A stretch of 64,000 nt of DNA, from the NCBI GenBank assembly GCA_016700115.1, contig CP064999.1, positions 3,534,001 to 3,598,000 on the forward strand, written 5' to 3'. Of the stretch, positions 38,115 to 48,500 are shown piece by piece (within the stretch, counting starts at the first letter, position 1; every line of letters starts with the position of its first letter). Made by a program: the position numbers and the translations under genes. The stretch is from Sphingobacteriales bacterium. GTDB taxonomy: Bacteria > Bacteroidota > Bacteroidia > Chitinophagales > UBA2359. Below the pieces are notes generated by a model that had not been told where the DNA came from, made no database searches, and saw nothing but the letters and a program-made list of their open reading frames with translations.

Positions 38115-39317
38115 CTAAACAGTTACAAAGAAGAAAGCGATTAACTTTTTGACCAAAAAATTGTTGTCGTGATATTCTAAGGCAAAGTTACGGGCATTCG
38201 TGCTTATCTGATTACAGAATGATTTATTTTTTAACAAAACAATGATGTTTTCGGCAAATCTTTCCGCCGAATCTGCAATAAGAATGTTTTTTCCATCTGA
38301 ATATTCTATTCCCTCTGCAGCAATGCTTGTTGCGACGATAGGCTTTCCCAATGCCATTGCTTCTATAATTTTGACTCTCATCCCGGAACCAGAAAATAAA
38401 GGAACTACCATTATGGTATGATTCATCATAAACCGGATTGCATCGGGAACCTCTCCAACTATATTCACTCCGACTATTTGTTGATGTTTAAATGAATCGG
38501 GTGAATTTCGTCCGGCAACATAAAGTTGAACTTCGGGAAAAGTTTTTCGGACTATTGGGAGAACTTCGTTGAAAAGCCAAATTAACCCCTGCCTGTTTGG
38601 AAGCCAATCGAGAGAGCCGATAAAAAAAAGCGTTGCTTCGGGAGTTTGATCCGGCAATAAAAAGGGGTAATTATTTGTATCAACTCCGGCAGGTAAAACC
38701 ATCATCTTTTGATGACAGCCTAATTGCTTTAATATGTTTGCATCAATTGGTGAAATAGGAATTAACCCGTCAAACTCTGGCAACATCTTTTTTTCATAGG
38801 ACTTAAATTGTTTTGCTAATATTTTGAGGTAGATACTTTTAAAGATATTTTTTTCTTCCTGTGCTAACCGTTGCCAGATTAAATGTTCAATATTATGGGT
38901 GCGCATAAACACGGGGGTATCCGGGGCAATTTTTTTTATGAGGTTTAAATATGGAGCGAGATAAATACCTTCCATCAGAACAATATCAAAGTGTTGTTCT
39001 TTCAGCAATGTGGTGAGTTTATTGGCGAAATCCTGAGAGATAAACCGCTTAATATTGTAAGAGCGGTTTTGTAAAAGTGCCTTAAATGCACTAAACAAAT
39101 TCAGGTTCGTGTTGATAAAAACGGTTTCAAACTTAGCAACTGATTTAAAATCTTCCGGCAGTTGATCAACGTTAAAATTATGCTTTGGTGTGTTCATTGC
39201 AAGTAAAGTAACTTCATGTCCTGCTCTGTGTAATTCTTTGGTAATTGACCATATTGCGATAGCTTCTCCATCTGCAACCGGGAAAGGATTTTTTTTACAA
39301 ATTTGAAGAATATGCAT
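38115..39317 (-). CDS. Glycosyltransferase family 4
   Basis: 400 residues with a GT-B fold: N-terminal ADGEAIAIWSITKELHRAGHEV, a central hinge, and a C-terminal donor domain with LFIGSLDWLPNR, GMRVKIIEAMALGKPIVAT and AEGIEY, the usual retaining GT4 signatures. It transfers a sugar from an activated donor to a glycan or lipid acceptor. It is followed at 80 bases by the GT2 gene, so they may act on the same surface glycan. It diverges from pbpC. Confidence 0.9.
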   Translation of the reverse strand: MHILQICKKNPFPVADGEAIAIWSITKELHRAGHEVTLLAMNTPKHNFNVDQLPEDFKSVAKFETVFINTNLNLFSAFKALLQNRSYNIKRFISQDFANKLTTLLKEQHFDIVLMEGIYLAPYLNLIKKIAPDTPVFMRTHNIEHLIWQRLAQEEKNIFKSIYLKILAKQFKSYEKKMLPEFDGLIPISPIDANILKQLGCHQKMMVLPAGVDTNNYPFLLPDQTPEATLFFIGSLDWLPNRQGLIWLFNEVLPIVRKTFPEVQLYVAGRNSPDSFKHQQIVGVNIVGEVPDAIRFMMNHTIMVVPLFSGSGMRVKIIEAMALGKPIVATSIAAEGIEYSDGKNILIADSAERFAENIIVLLKNKSFCNQISTNARNFALEYHDNNFLVKKLIAFFFVTV

Positions 39318-39431
39318 GGTTTCTGGTTGTTAAAATTTGAATATTGGCATAGATTTCAACAGAAAAATTCTTTGAGCCAGAGTCCGTTAAAGTTATGTCA
39401 ATTCAATCAACAAGGTGAAATACAATTCGAT

Positions 39432-39439
39432 TACCTTTG
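39432..39439 (+). promoter_or_regulatory. Candidate -7 promoter box for pbpC
   Basis: TACCTTTG, a match to TAnnTTTG, lies 30 bases before the pbpC ATG at 39462. It sits inside the longer open frame that begins at 39303 and therefore supports the downstream start. Confidence 0.55.
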
Positions 39440-39461
39440 TTGTATCCAAGCAGGTAAAGGT

Positions 39462-41819
39462 ATGAGATTTAAGGAACACTTTTTTCATTTAATTAAGCAT
39501 CTAAAATTGGTTTTATTGCGATATGACCGTCAGGTTAGTTTCGTATTATTTTCGTTGTCTGCTTTTTTTTGTGTTGCGCTCATCGCCGATTTATTATTCC
39601 CTCCAACTACTTTTCGTATTGAGTATTCTCAAATCGTTACAGACAGAGACGACAATATTCTTTATCCCTTTCTTACTTCTGATGATAAATGGAGAATGTT
39701 GACCGAACTGGAAGAAATAACTCCAACTTTGAGGAAAGCCATAATTTTTAAAGAAGACAAGTATTTTTATCTGCATTATGGCATAAACCCGGTAGCCATT
39801 ATCCGGGCTTTTTCCAATAATTTGCTGCAACGGAAACGCACCTCCGGAGCTTCAACCATTACCATGCAGGTAGCCAGGCTATTAGCTCCCAAAGAACGAA
39901 CTTACTTTAATAAATTTGGAGAAATAGTTCGGGCTATTCAATTGGAATGGCATTACAGTAAACCGGAAATTTTACAACTTTATCTGAATTTGGTGCCTTA
40001 TGGCAGCAATATTGAAGGGGTGAAATCAGCCTCTGTTCTTTTTTTTGACAAACAACCCAATCATCTTAGTCTGGCTGAAATCACCATTTTGGCGATCATT
40101 CCTAACCGGCCGACTTCTTTACAAATCGGTAAAAACAATGAATATCTGATTGAAGCAAGAAATAAATGGCTGCTCAGATTTAAGAAAGCCCGCCTCTTCA
40201 GCAATTCCGAGATAGAAGATGCACTTTTAGAGCCATTTGAAGCCCGGAGATTGGATGCACCCAAGTTTGCTCCACATTTTGCTATCAGAATGAAGGAAAA
40301 ATTTCCCAATCAACCTATCATTAAAACTACACTGCGCTTTAATTTTCAAAAAAAAGCCGAAACGCTGACTGCGAATTATATCAAACGTCTTTATTTTCAG
40401 AATATCAGAAATGCAGCAATAATCATTTTAAACAACAGAACCCACGAGGTAGAAGCTTATGTCGGCTCGGCCGATTTCGAAAATACGGAAGACGGCGGTC
40501 AGGTGGATGGGGTAAAAGCAATTCGTTCACCCGGAAGTACCCTTAAACCTTTTTTATACGCCTTGTCATTCGACAAAGGTTTGATTACCCCCAAACTTAA
40601 AGTAAGCGATGTTCCGGTTAACTTTTCGGGATATACACCGGTTAATTTTGACCAAGTTTTTAACGGAAGTGTTACCATAGAAACTGCGTTAGCTTATTCA
40701 TTAAACATCCCTGCAGTAAAAACACTGAATGAATTAGGAGTTGGTTATTTTACCGATCAACTTACTCAGGCCGGGTTTTCTCAAATTAATGCAGACAAAG
40801 AAAAAATGGGACTTTCCCTGGCGTTGGGCGGTTGCGGGGTGAGATTAGAAGAACTGACTAATTTATATTCAGCATTTGCCAACAAAGGAAAGTTATACAA
40901 TCTGAATTGGCTGAAAGGAACGAAAGACACAAGTTCCCGGCAGATAATATCAGAACAGGCCGCCTATATTTTTACCGAGGCACTGACAAAAATCAGTCGC
41001 CCGGATTTGCCGAAAAATATGGAAAGCAGCAAGAATCTGCCGAAAATTGCCTGGAAAACCGGCACTTCTTATGGGCGCAAAGATGCATGGAGCATTGGTT
41101 ATAATGCCAATTATACCATCGGAGTTTGGGTCGGCAACTTTTCGGGGGAAGGAGTTCCTGAACTTGGCGGAGCAACAATCGCCACCCCTTTGCTATTTGA
41201 TATTTTTAACAGCGTTGACTATTCACCCGGCAACGACTGGTTTGCCCCGCCCGATGAAATCTCCTACCGTTGGGTTTGTTCTGAAACCGGACATTTACCA
41301 CAACCCGATTGTACTAAAACAGTTATGGATTATTATCTGCCCATGATTTCAGACAACAAAATGTGTCAGCATCAAAAAACCTATTTTGTATCCGCTGACA
41401 GCAGTATCAGTTATTGCACGTCGTGTTTACCGGAATCGGGGTTTAAAAAGAAAAACTATCCCGTTTATCCTCCTGAAATAGTCGCTTTTTACGAATCAGA
41501 AGGCATTCCTTATGAAAAACTCCCTCCGCATAACCCCTTATGTGACCGGCTTTTCAGCGGGACAGCCCCTTTGATTACCTCTCCTCAAAACGGACAGGAA
41601 TATTTGTTAGACCCGATGGATAATACTCAAATTGCTTTGACCTGCAACACATCCAACGATGTTCAGGTTGTATATTGGTATGTCAATGATCAGTATTTAA
41701 AACCGGTTATGCCAACGGGTAAACTTTTTTTTATTCCCAAACCGGGCAGAAATAAAATAACCTGCGTGGACGACAAAGGTCGCAAGGAGCAGATTTATAT
41801 TATGGCTAAGTATTTGTAG
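39462..41819 (+). CDS. pbpC: Penicillin-binding protein 1C
   Basis: 785 residues from the ATG at 39462. The open frame runs back to a TTG at 39303, but that part overlaps the divergent glycosyltransferase and a promoter box, and the chosen start gives a cytoplasmic tail plus one membrane helix (about 25-47). Domains: GT51 transglycosylase (about 60-230; E98-D99, GASTITMQVAR), transpeptidase (about 330-580; S359-TLK, SLN, K532-TGT) and the PBP1C-specific C-terminal domain with paired cysteines (680-785). It polymerises and cross-links peptidoglycan. No alpha-2-macroglobulin partner (yfhM) is in the window. Confidence 0.94.
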   Translation: MRFKEHFFHLIKHLKLVLLRYDRQVSFVLFSLSAFFCVALIADLLFPPTTFRIEYSQIVTDRDDNILYPFLTSDDKWRMLTELEEITPTLRKAIIFKEDKYFYLHYGINPVAIIRAFSNNLLQRKRTSGASTITMQVARLLAPKERTYFNKFGEIVRAIQLEWHYSKPEILQLYLNLVPYGSNIEGVKSASVLFFDKQPNHLSLAEITILAIIPNRPTSLQIGKNNEYLIEARNKWLLRFKKARLFSNSEIEDALLEPFEARRLDAPKFAPHFAIRMKEKFPNQPIIKTTLRFNFQKKAETLTANYIKRLYFQNIRNAAIIILNNRTHEVEAYVGSADFENTEDGGQVDGVKAIRSPGSTLKPFLYALSFDKGLITPKLKVSDVPVNFSGYTPVNFDQVFNGSVTIETALAYSLNIPAVKTLNELGVGYFTDQLTQAGFSQINADKEKMGLSLALGGCGVRLEELTNLYSAFANKGKLYNLNWLKGTKDTSSRQIISEQAAYIFTEALTKISRPDLPKNMESSKNLPKIAWKTGTSYGRKDAWSIGYNANYTIGVWVGNFSGEGVPELGGATIATPLLFDIFNSVDYSPGNDWFAPPDEISYRWVCSETGHLPQPDCTKTVMDYYLPMISDNKMCQHQKTYFVSADSSISYCTSCLPESGFKKKNYPVYPPEIVAFYESEGIPYEKLPPHNPLCDRLFSGTAPLITSPQNGQEYLLDPMDNTQIALTCNTSNDVQVVYWYVNDQYLKPVMPTGKLFFIPKPGRNKITCVDDKGRKEQIYIMAKYL

Positions 41820-42014
41820 AAATTGACTTTCATTGGTTTTGCCGTTTCTCTATCCCTTTGTTTAGAGCTGTTTTCTCTTTCTATAAGTGTGGATTGCGCC
41901 CCCGGATGTTATTAGGGTCATTGAGTATTGGCTTAGTTCAATTTCTTTTTCATATAGTTTGACCATTTTTACCTGAAATTGCATGATACCACCATTCTCT
42001 TGTTGGTGGCAGTT

Positions 42015-42818
42015 TTAATTCCCCGTCTGACTGTTAAAAAAACTAACAATTTTATTTTCGTACTCAGCCTTATGTTTAGATTTCATCAATGAAGCATGAT
42101 TAGCCTCTTCAACTGTCCATAACTCGGTCGGAACAGGGCTGTTGTTGTGAAACACACGACCCATTGCAACAGTCGCAACATCATCACTTTTTGAATAGAT
42201 GAGCAATAAGGATTTTAATTTCTTAGCTTCTTTAATTCTTTCCTGCATGTTATATTCTTTTTTGTACTTTGGAAAAAAGAAATAAAAGGCTTTTAGCAGT
42301 TTGTATGGAATAGGATACTTTATCCAAAAATCTTCCAAAGAGGTTGCTGCACTTTCTACAATTGCAAATTCAAAAGGATGAGTATCATAGGCAAAAGAAA
42401 CGGTTGCCCATTGACCTCCAAGCGAAATTCCAAAATATCCGATGGGAAGATGAGGGGTTAATTTCAAAGCTTCGTTTCCTATGGCAAGAATATCTTCAAA
42501 ATATGAAAAATTCCCGTTTGTACTTTCTCCAAAACCATTGATGTCAAAAATCAGGGTATTAAATCCGTTTTCTCTCAATAACTGCGTATAACCATTTTTA
42601 AGAAAATATCCTTTGGCTTCTTTACCCATTGGATGCCCTAATACAATAGTCGCTTTTTCCTGATCGGTTACTGCCTTTGCAAAAAGACCGTAAATAGTTC
42701 CTCCGGTTTTACTTTTTGCCTGAATTTTTTGCCATTCTTTTTGAGACTCCGGGGTTAAAGGATTTTGCCATTTTACCATAAATCGGCCAAACATAGGTTT
42801 CTTTAGCAGTTTGTACAT
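42015..42818 (-). CDS. Alpha/beta hydrolase
   Basis: 267 residues. The nucleophile elbow GISLGG (S132), an oxyanion-side HPMG, an acid near SKSDD and a histidine in EEANHASLM form a complete catalytic triad of the alpha/beta-hydrolase fold. No signal peptide. Substrate unknown; size and fold fit a serine esterase or lipase-like enzyme. It is monocistronic. Confidence 0.85.
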   Translation of the reverse strand: MYKLLKKPMFGRFMVKWQNPLTPESQKEWQKIQAKSKTGGTIYGLFAKAVTDQEKATIVLGHPMGKEAKGYFLKNGYTQLLRENGFNTLIFDINGFGESTNGNFSYFEDILAIGNEALKLTPHLPIGYFGISLGGQWATVSFAYDTHPFEFAIVESAATSLEDFWIKYPIPYKLLKAFYFFFPKYKKEYNMQERIKEAKKLKSLLLIYSKSDDVATVAMGRVFHNNSPVPTELWTVEEANHASLMKSKHKAEYENKIVSFFNSQTGN

Positions 42819-43132
42819 AAAACATTGATTTTAGTTTGAAGGAGTATTGTTGTTTTGGTAAAGCACAGGCATACAACAGCATGACCTTTTTGTACATTTT
42901 GAATTTGTGAGGCGAATTTAGGGGACTCTACACATTTTTAGTATCCTACCTTTACCAACTTGATTTAAGTTTGGCAACATAATCAACTCCAAAATCTACC
43001 CACAAGTATAGCTGTTTCCTTTTTATCCAACAACATAAGTTAGATTAATTTGGGTTGCTAACTGTTGATACTACTTTACTAACAATAATAATGTATACAA
43101 CATGGGCTAATGATCATTGATAAGGATGTTTA
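42819..43132. other. Intergenic region before the minisatellite
   Basis: AT-rich sequence with short frames only. I see no RNA gene or clear promoter. It separates the leftward hydrolase gene from the 21-bp repeat block. Confidence 0.5.
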
Positions 43133-43411
43133 TTACCTGTTTGCCTTCATTTGGTACACATCTTCCATCATTTCGTACACATCTTCCCTCATTTGGGCCA
43201 CATCTATCAACATTTGGTACACGTCTTCCATCATTTGGGCTACGTCTTCCATCATTTGGGCTACGTCTTCCAACACTTGGGCTACGTCTTCCAACACTTG
43301 GGCTACGTCTTCCATCACTTGTGCTACATCTTCCGTAACTTGGGCTACATCTTCAGTCACTTGGGCCACATCAATAATTGCGTGGTACACGTCTACCATG
43401 GTGTGGTACAC
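43133..43411 (-). CDS. Small heptad-repeat coiled-coil protein (candidate)
   Basis: 92 residues from a GTG at 43411 (or 88 from the ATG at 43399), built almost wholly of a 7-residue unit with Val at one core position and Met/Val at the other, for example EDVAQVL and EDVAQMM, about twelve copies. Such spacing is a textbook a/d heptad, so it should form a long amphipathic coiled coil. There is no signal peptide. Third-base changes between copies are mostly synonymous in this frame (GAC/GAT, GTA/GTG, ACG/ACT, GCC/GCA), but the plus-strand frame shares those wobble positions, so this is support, not proof. The start codon and ribosome site are weak, and it could be non-coding. Confidence 0.4.
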   Translation of the reverse strand: MYHTMVDVYHAIIDVAQVTEDVAQVTEDVAQVMEDVAQVLEDVAQVLEDVAQMMEDVAQMMEDVYQMLIDVAQMREDVYEMMEDVYQMKANR

Positions 43412-43430
43412 GTCTATTGTGGCGTGGTAT
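43137..43430. repeat. 21-bp tandem repeat (minisatellite), 14 units
   Basis: Thirteen complete and one degenerate 21-base units (boundaries at 43137, 43158, 43179, ... 43410), consensus ACGTCTTCCATCATTTGGGCT. Neighbouring units at 43221 and 43242, and at 43263 and 43284, are identical, showing recent duplication; the outer units have drifted. Because 21 is a multiple of three, several frames stay open across the block. Confidence 0.95.
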
Positions 43431-43589
43431 TTACTTATTTTTATTTATGTTCAAGCCTGTTTTTCTTAAATTGGTTAATAATCAACCAATCTCGTTCGCT
43501 TAAAATTGGCTTTTATTAAGAAATAGGCCTTATGTTTTATGTGAAGAGCAACTTTTTTTGAGAATATTTTTATTTGTTGGAACTTTTAT

Positions 43590-43597
43590 CAAAACTA
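43590..43597 (-). promoter_or_regulatory. Possible -7 promoter box for the coiled-coil frame
   Basis: The minus strand reads TAGTTTTG (TAnnTTTG), with a TTG trinucleotide on the same strand about 22 bases further upstream, near the expected -33 spacing. It would give a leader of about 170 bases to the GTG at 43411. Weak but correctly oriented. Confidence 0.25.
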
Positions 43598-43703
43598 TTT
43601 CCTTTAACGGAATGAACTTCAATAAGCAAACTTTTTAAAACAATAAACAATAACATTTATTCAAATAAAACACTTTTTTAGTTAAATTCAAATTGAAATT
43701 TTT

Positions 43704-44402
43704 ATGGCACAAGATTATTGGTTACCCAGAGATTACATGGGACAAAAAACGTGGATAGATAATTTTTCGGTCAAGATTGGAGGTTACGAAACAACCCTAA
43801 GTCTTACCCCCGAAATTTTAACCTACATTGCAGACGTTAAAGCTTACTCGGACTTTTTATTTCTTAAAGAAGTTGGATTGCGCGCAGATGTCAAAGAATT
43901 GATTAGCCACAGACGTATCTTTCTTAACGGTAAACCGGGGGAGGTTATCAACGCATTTCCGACAATAACTTTAAGAGGAACACCCCCGACAAGTATTAAC
44001 GAACCGGTATTCAGAGCTTTAACCAGATTGGTTAGAACGATTAAATCACACGCCAATTACAGTGTTGATATTGGAAGAGATTTAAGAATTATTGGTGCTG
44101 AAAGGCCGCTTCCCGGCGAAGATGTTAAACCGGTACTTAGGGCAAAATTTGTGGGAGGCAAATTGATCATTTATTGGAAAAAAGGTAAAATGACTTCCAT
44201 TGATTTTTATGTGGACAGAAACGATGGGAATGGATTAGTATTTCTTGGTAACAATGTTAAGCCCCATTTTACTTTAACCAATCCGATTGCCCCTGGCGAA
44301 GAACCTAAAACATGGAAAATTGTAGCCCAGTATCGCCTTGGCAACGAACCTTACGGAGATTATTCTGATCAAATTTACATTACACTTAGTTCAATTTTCT
44401 AA
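43704..44402 (+). CDS. Conserved-looking hypothetical protein with C-terminal FN3-like domain
   Basis: 232 residues without a signal peptide or membrane segment. The N-terminal part (1-130) is mainly helical (MGQKTWIDNFSVKIGGYE ... LTPEILTYIADVKAYSDF); the C-terminal part (about 145-232) is a beta sandwich resembling fibronectin III (KLIIYWKKGKMTSIDFYVDRN ... WKIVAQYR). I do not recognise the family. It is well formed with a normal start and a terminator behind it, so it is probably a real gene. It lies 270 bases from the 21-bp minisatellite. Confidence 0.7.
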   Translation: MAQDYWLPRDYMGQKTWIDNFSVKIGGYETTLSLTPEILTYIADVKAYSDFLFLKEVGLRADVKELISHRRIFLNGKPGEVINAFPTITLRGTPPTSINEPVFRALTRLVRTIKSHANYSVDIGRDLRIIGAERPLPGEDVKPVLRAKFVGGKLIIYWKKGKMTSIDFYVDRNDGNGLVFLGNNVKPHFTLTNPIAPGEEPKTWKIVAQYRLGNEPYGDYSDQIYITLSSIF

Positions 44403-44451
44403 AACAGGTATCTTGAATTAGAAACTTATCTAAATGGGTTTTAAAAAAGTG

Positions 44452-44490
44452 AAAACCGCATTGCCATTAAAAAAGGCTTTGCGGTTTTTT
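44452..44490 (+). terminator. Terminator after the 232-aa hypothetical gene
   Basis: A hairpin AAAACCGCA ... TGCGGTTTT with an inner GCC/GGC pair and a two-base mismatch, followed by a T6 run. It ends the transcript of the gene at 43704-44402. Confidence 0.75.
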
Positions 44491-44770
44491 ATTGAAGTGA
44501 ATAATAATAGACCGAAGTGTTATGTCTAAACTAAGACATATAAAACAGGTGTTCTGTTTACGAACCATGGTTTACACATCTTTTAACCTGTTATATTAAG
44601 ACTTTACATACCAACACATTGCATCAACCTTAGCCCTGCCGATTTTAGTGTTAAAATAATACTGTTTTGGCAGAAAAATGATTGATATTCAAGATTATTA
44701 ACCATGTGTACACATTTGTAACAGAAATGTTTTTTTTTAACAGAAAGTAACTAAAGAGTCATTTAGTTGC
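44491..44770. other. Intergenic region upstream of cmk
   Basis: About 280 bases of AT-rich sequence with no frame of protein-like composition. Only the promoter box just to its right is supportable. Confidence 0.45.
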
Positions 44771-44778
44771 TACTTTTG
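44771..44778 (+). promoter_or_regulatory. Candidate -7 promoter box for cmk
   Basis: TACTTTTG matches TAnnTTTG, 16 bases before the ATG at 44787, so the leader would be very short. Confidence 0.55.
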
Positions 44779-44786
44779 CATGTTTA

Positions 44787-45479
44787 ATGAAGCACAAAAT
44801 AAACATTGCAGTAGATGGTTACGCCTCCTGCGGTAAAAGTACCTTGGCAAGAGATTTAGCCTCAAAATTAGGATACATTTTTATAGACTCGGGCGCTATG
44901 TACCGGGCAGTTACTTACTACTTTTTGACACATCAGACAGACCTCACTCAACAATCGCAAATAGAAGAGGCACTAAGCCACATTAAAGTTTCTTTTCAAT
45001 CCCACCCCACTTCAAATCAACTTCAAACATATTTAAACTCCCAAAACGTAGAAGTTCAAATCAGAGACAAAGAAGTCAGCGAATTTGTCAGTCAAGTTAG
45101 TTCTTTAGAAGCTGTAAGGAAATTTTTAGTCAGACAGCAACAAGAAATAGGAAAAAATAAAGGGGTTGTGATGGATGGCCGGGATATAGGAACGGTTGTA
45201 TTTCCCGATGCGGAACTTAAACTTTTTGTAACAGCCGATATTGAGGTCAGGACTCAGCGACGGTATTCTGAATTAAAGTCGAAAGGAATAGAGATATCTT
45301 TAGATGAAGTAAAAGAAAATCTGCAAACCCGCGACCTTATAGATACTACCCGGGCAATCAATCCCTTACGACAGGCGGAAGATGCCATAATGTTAGACAC
45401 TTCCAAGCTGACCCGGGAAGAACAGTTGTTCGAAGCTTTAAAGTTATTAGCTCAAAAACTTAACACAGATATTTCATAG
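44787..45479 (+). CDS. cmk: Cytidylate kinase
   Basis: 230 residues. Phosphorylates CMP/dCMP with ATP. The P-loop GYASCGKST (residues 11-19), the CMP-binding region around the FIDSGAMYRAV motif, DGRDIGTVVFP and the lid TQRRYSEL are all present. This is a standard, complete Cmk. The two giant surface protein genes follow it but have their own spacing. Confidence 0.97.
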   Translation: MKHKINIAVDGYASCGKSTLARDLASKLGYIFIDSGAMYRAVTYYFLTHQTDLTQQSQIEEALSHIKVSFQSHPTSNQLQTYLNSQNVEVQIRDKEVSEFVSQVSSLEAVRKFLVRQQQEIGKNKGVVMDGRDIGTVVFPDAELKLFVTADIEVRTQRRYSELKSKGIEISLDEVKENLQTRDLIDTTRAINPLRQAEDAIMLDTSKLTREEQLFEALKLLAQKLNTDIS

Positions 45480-45542
45480 CTCAATTTCAGAATTAGCCAC
45501 CAAAATTTTTTAACAGAAAAACAATTACTCAAACAGAATACT

Positions 45543-48500
45543 ATGAAAAAAACATTTTTACCTCCGTACAGCCCATCTACAATAAAAAGGTATGTGGCTG
45601 GTTTTATTCTTTTTCTTACCCTTTTTATGGGGAATGGTTTGCAAAGCCTGTTTGCACAGGTAACTGTTACTGGCGCTGTTGCTGGTGACGGATCTTATAG
45701 TACATTAGGTGCTGCCTTTACTGCCATCAATGGCGGAGTTCAAACAGGTGCAACGATTAATATTTCGTTGTCAGGAAACACGACAGAAACAGCATCAGCC
45801 ATATTGAATACCGGAGCATGGACAGCAGTTAACATAACAGCAACTGTTCCGGTTGTTATTTCGGGAACTATTGCCGGTGCTGTTATTAAATTAAATGGTG
45901 CTGATAATGTAACAATTGATGGTCGTATTGGAGGCACCGGTCGAAACATCACTGTACAAAACAACAGCACAGCAGCCACTACTGCAGCAATTTGGTTAGC
46001 AAGTGTGGCAGCAGGCAACGGTTGTACGGGCAATATCATCCGCAATTGTGAAATTGCCTGTGGTGCTACCCAAAACACATCCACTACTAATACATGGGGT
46101 ATTATTATGAATGGTACCACAATCAGCAACACTGTAAATGGTACTGACAATGACAACAACACTTTTCAGGAGAACCGCATTATCCGGTGCCGGCATGGCA
46201 TTGTAACCCGCGGAACGACCACTAACCTGAATGAAAACATACAGGTAATAGACAACATAATCGGCCCCGACTCTTTCGGTGCAGACCAAATCGGTATTGT
46301 TGGGATATTTATGCAGGCAGACAACAACAGTACAGTGAGTGGAAATACCGTCCAGTTTGTGGGAGGACCATTTGCCAGCACCACCGGCGGCGCAGACCGC
46401 GTCGGTATTGCTATTGGAGCAAATACCTGGAGCGTTACCTCAACAACCACGATCACTTCGACCAACTACACGGTAACGCGCAATCTGATTCATGATATTA
46501 TAGAAGAACGCACATATTCGGCAGTCGGATTAATATTGGGCACTACGAATGGGGGATTAGCCACGAACAATTTTGTGTGCAGCAACATGATTTACAATGT
46601 TAAGTCTAATGGCATAGCAGGTGATGCAACATGTGGTATCGGCATCAGCGGAGGTCATACAGATCAGGTGGTTTACAATTCAATCCTGCTTTCAGGTGAT
46701 GTTGATCCAAATCCCTCTGCAACTGCAACATCCATATTCGGAAGCGGTATCCGCACCTCCAACACTGCAACCACTCATAACAATCTTACCCTGAAAAACA
46801 ATATTGTTTATATGGACCTTTCATCGTCCAGTTCACCGGCCGTTCGTTTCTACTGCGTTACAGGTACGGCTGCTGCATATACCTGGGGCACGGGTGGTTC
46901 TAACAACAATAACTTTTACTACAATACCGCAAACCCTCAATGCCTGACGGGTGGTCTCGCAACTACAAGCGGCACTACGGCAACTACACAGTTTACATTG
47001 CTTAGCGATTGGCAAACTGCTTATACCAACCCCGGTCCACAAGACGGGGCTTCTATTCAGGCGAATCCGGGCTTTGTTTCCAGCACCGACCTTCATATCA
47101 GCACCGGTAGCACTGCGGTGAACAACCTGGGAACCACAATTGGCGTTACCTGTTCAATTGATTATGACAACGAATTACGAAGTGTTACTACTCCCGACAT
47201 TGGTGCGGATGAATATACACCGGTCTCTTGTTCTGTCGCCACCGGTGGCACTATCAGCCCCAACACCCAAAGCAAATGTGTGGGGCAAACTGCAACCATG
47301 ACGACAACCGGCTCAACGGTAGGCGTAGGAACGACTTACCAATGGATGGTATCGTCAGTTTCGGGAAGCGGGTATGTTCCTGTTACGGGTGGAAATGGAG
47401 CAAATACAACATCATACACCACCGATCCTCTTTTAGTGGGCACTTATTATTATGTATTAGAGGTTACTTGTAGCAATTGCGGTCCTTGCAGCAGTTTTTC
47501 AAATGAACTTACGGTTACTGTAAATCCATATCCCACCGCTTCGGCAAGCAGCAATTCTCCGGTTTGTTCCGATGCTACACTTGACCTTACCTCTTCAACT
47601 GATATAGGAACCACTTTTCTATGGTCAGGTCCGAATTCTTTTAGTAGCACCATCCAAAACCCTTCTATTTCAAACATAACAACTGCAGGTGCAGGAACTT
47701 ATACTGTTTCTGTAACTGCCTCCGGATGTACTTCAACAGCCTCAACATCTGTTTCAGTATCTCCGGCTATAACTGCTTCAGCCTCAGCAACCCCTTCAGA
47801 ACATTGTGTGACAGGCACTTCCCAACTAAATGCCGTAGGAGGCGGCGGAACAATAAATTATTTAGTTGCATCTACTACTTATGCACTTCAGCCCACCGCC
47901 GGATTTACTACAGGTATTTCAGGAGACGATGTCATAAGCGCTTCTCTTCCTTTGCCTTTTACCTTTAACTTTTATGGTCAAGACAAAACCAGCTTTTTCA
48001 TAAATACCAACGGACAAATCGGGTTTAATTATGCCGGCAGTTCGGCCGCACAACAACGCACCGCTCAAACCATACCTAATGCAACCGTTCCTAATGATAA
48101 TATTAGCCTTTGTTGGTCAGACTTAAACCCAACAGCAGGTCAAATTACTTATGGTACAATCGGCACAACACCCGATCAAATTTTTGTTATTGACTTTAAT
48201 AATGTGCCTTTCTTCTCTGCCACCGGTTCGGTTTCCGGTCAGATACAGCTTTATGAAACCTCCAATGTCATTCAGATTCATGTAACTTCTGTGAATCATG
48301 GAACCGCTACTTTTACACAAACTTTAGGAGTTGAAAATTCAACCGGCACGTTAGGAACCGCAGCTCCCGGACGCAACAATGTGTTATGGAACATTTCTAC
48401 TCCAGAGGCATGGATATTTTCACCCCCTTCTGCACTAACTTATTCATGGTCTGAAAGTCCTGCATTACCCACAACTTTGTCTGCAACAAATATTGCCAAT

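Noticed and set aside
39303..39461. N-terminal extension of pbpC from a TTG at 39303
   Set aside because: It overlaps the divergent glycosyltransferase start, contains a promoter box, has low-complexity non-family sequence, and the ATG at 39462 gives the expected PBP1C length.
41989..42009. CCACCA/TGGTGG hairpin between pbpC and the hydrolase gene
   Set aside because: The stem is only 6 bp, with no good T run in either direction, so it is not called a terminator.
43137..43430. CRISPR array
   Set aside because: The 21-bp units are contiguous with no spacers, and no cas genes are present.
43110..43519. Three plus-strand frames open across the 21-bp repeat (for example repeats of WATSS and LRLPS)
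   Set aside because: They are open only because the repeat is a multiple of three. Their composition is unlike a protein (repeated Trp or Leu-Arg-Leu-Pro) and no promoter or ribosome site supports them, though the frame sharing wobble positions with the minus strand cannot be fully excluded.
45740..46465. Several minus-strand open frames inside the beta-helix gene
   Set aside because: They are shadows of a Thr/Asn/Gly-rich coding sequence on the other strand.
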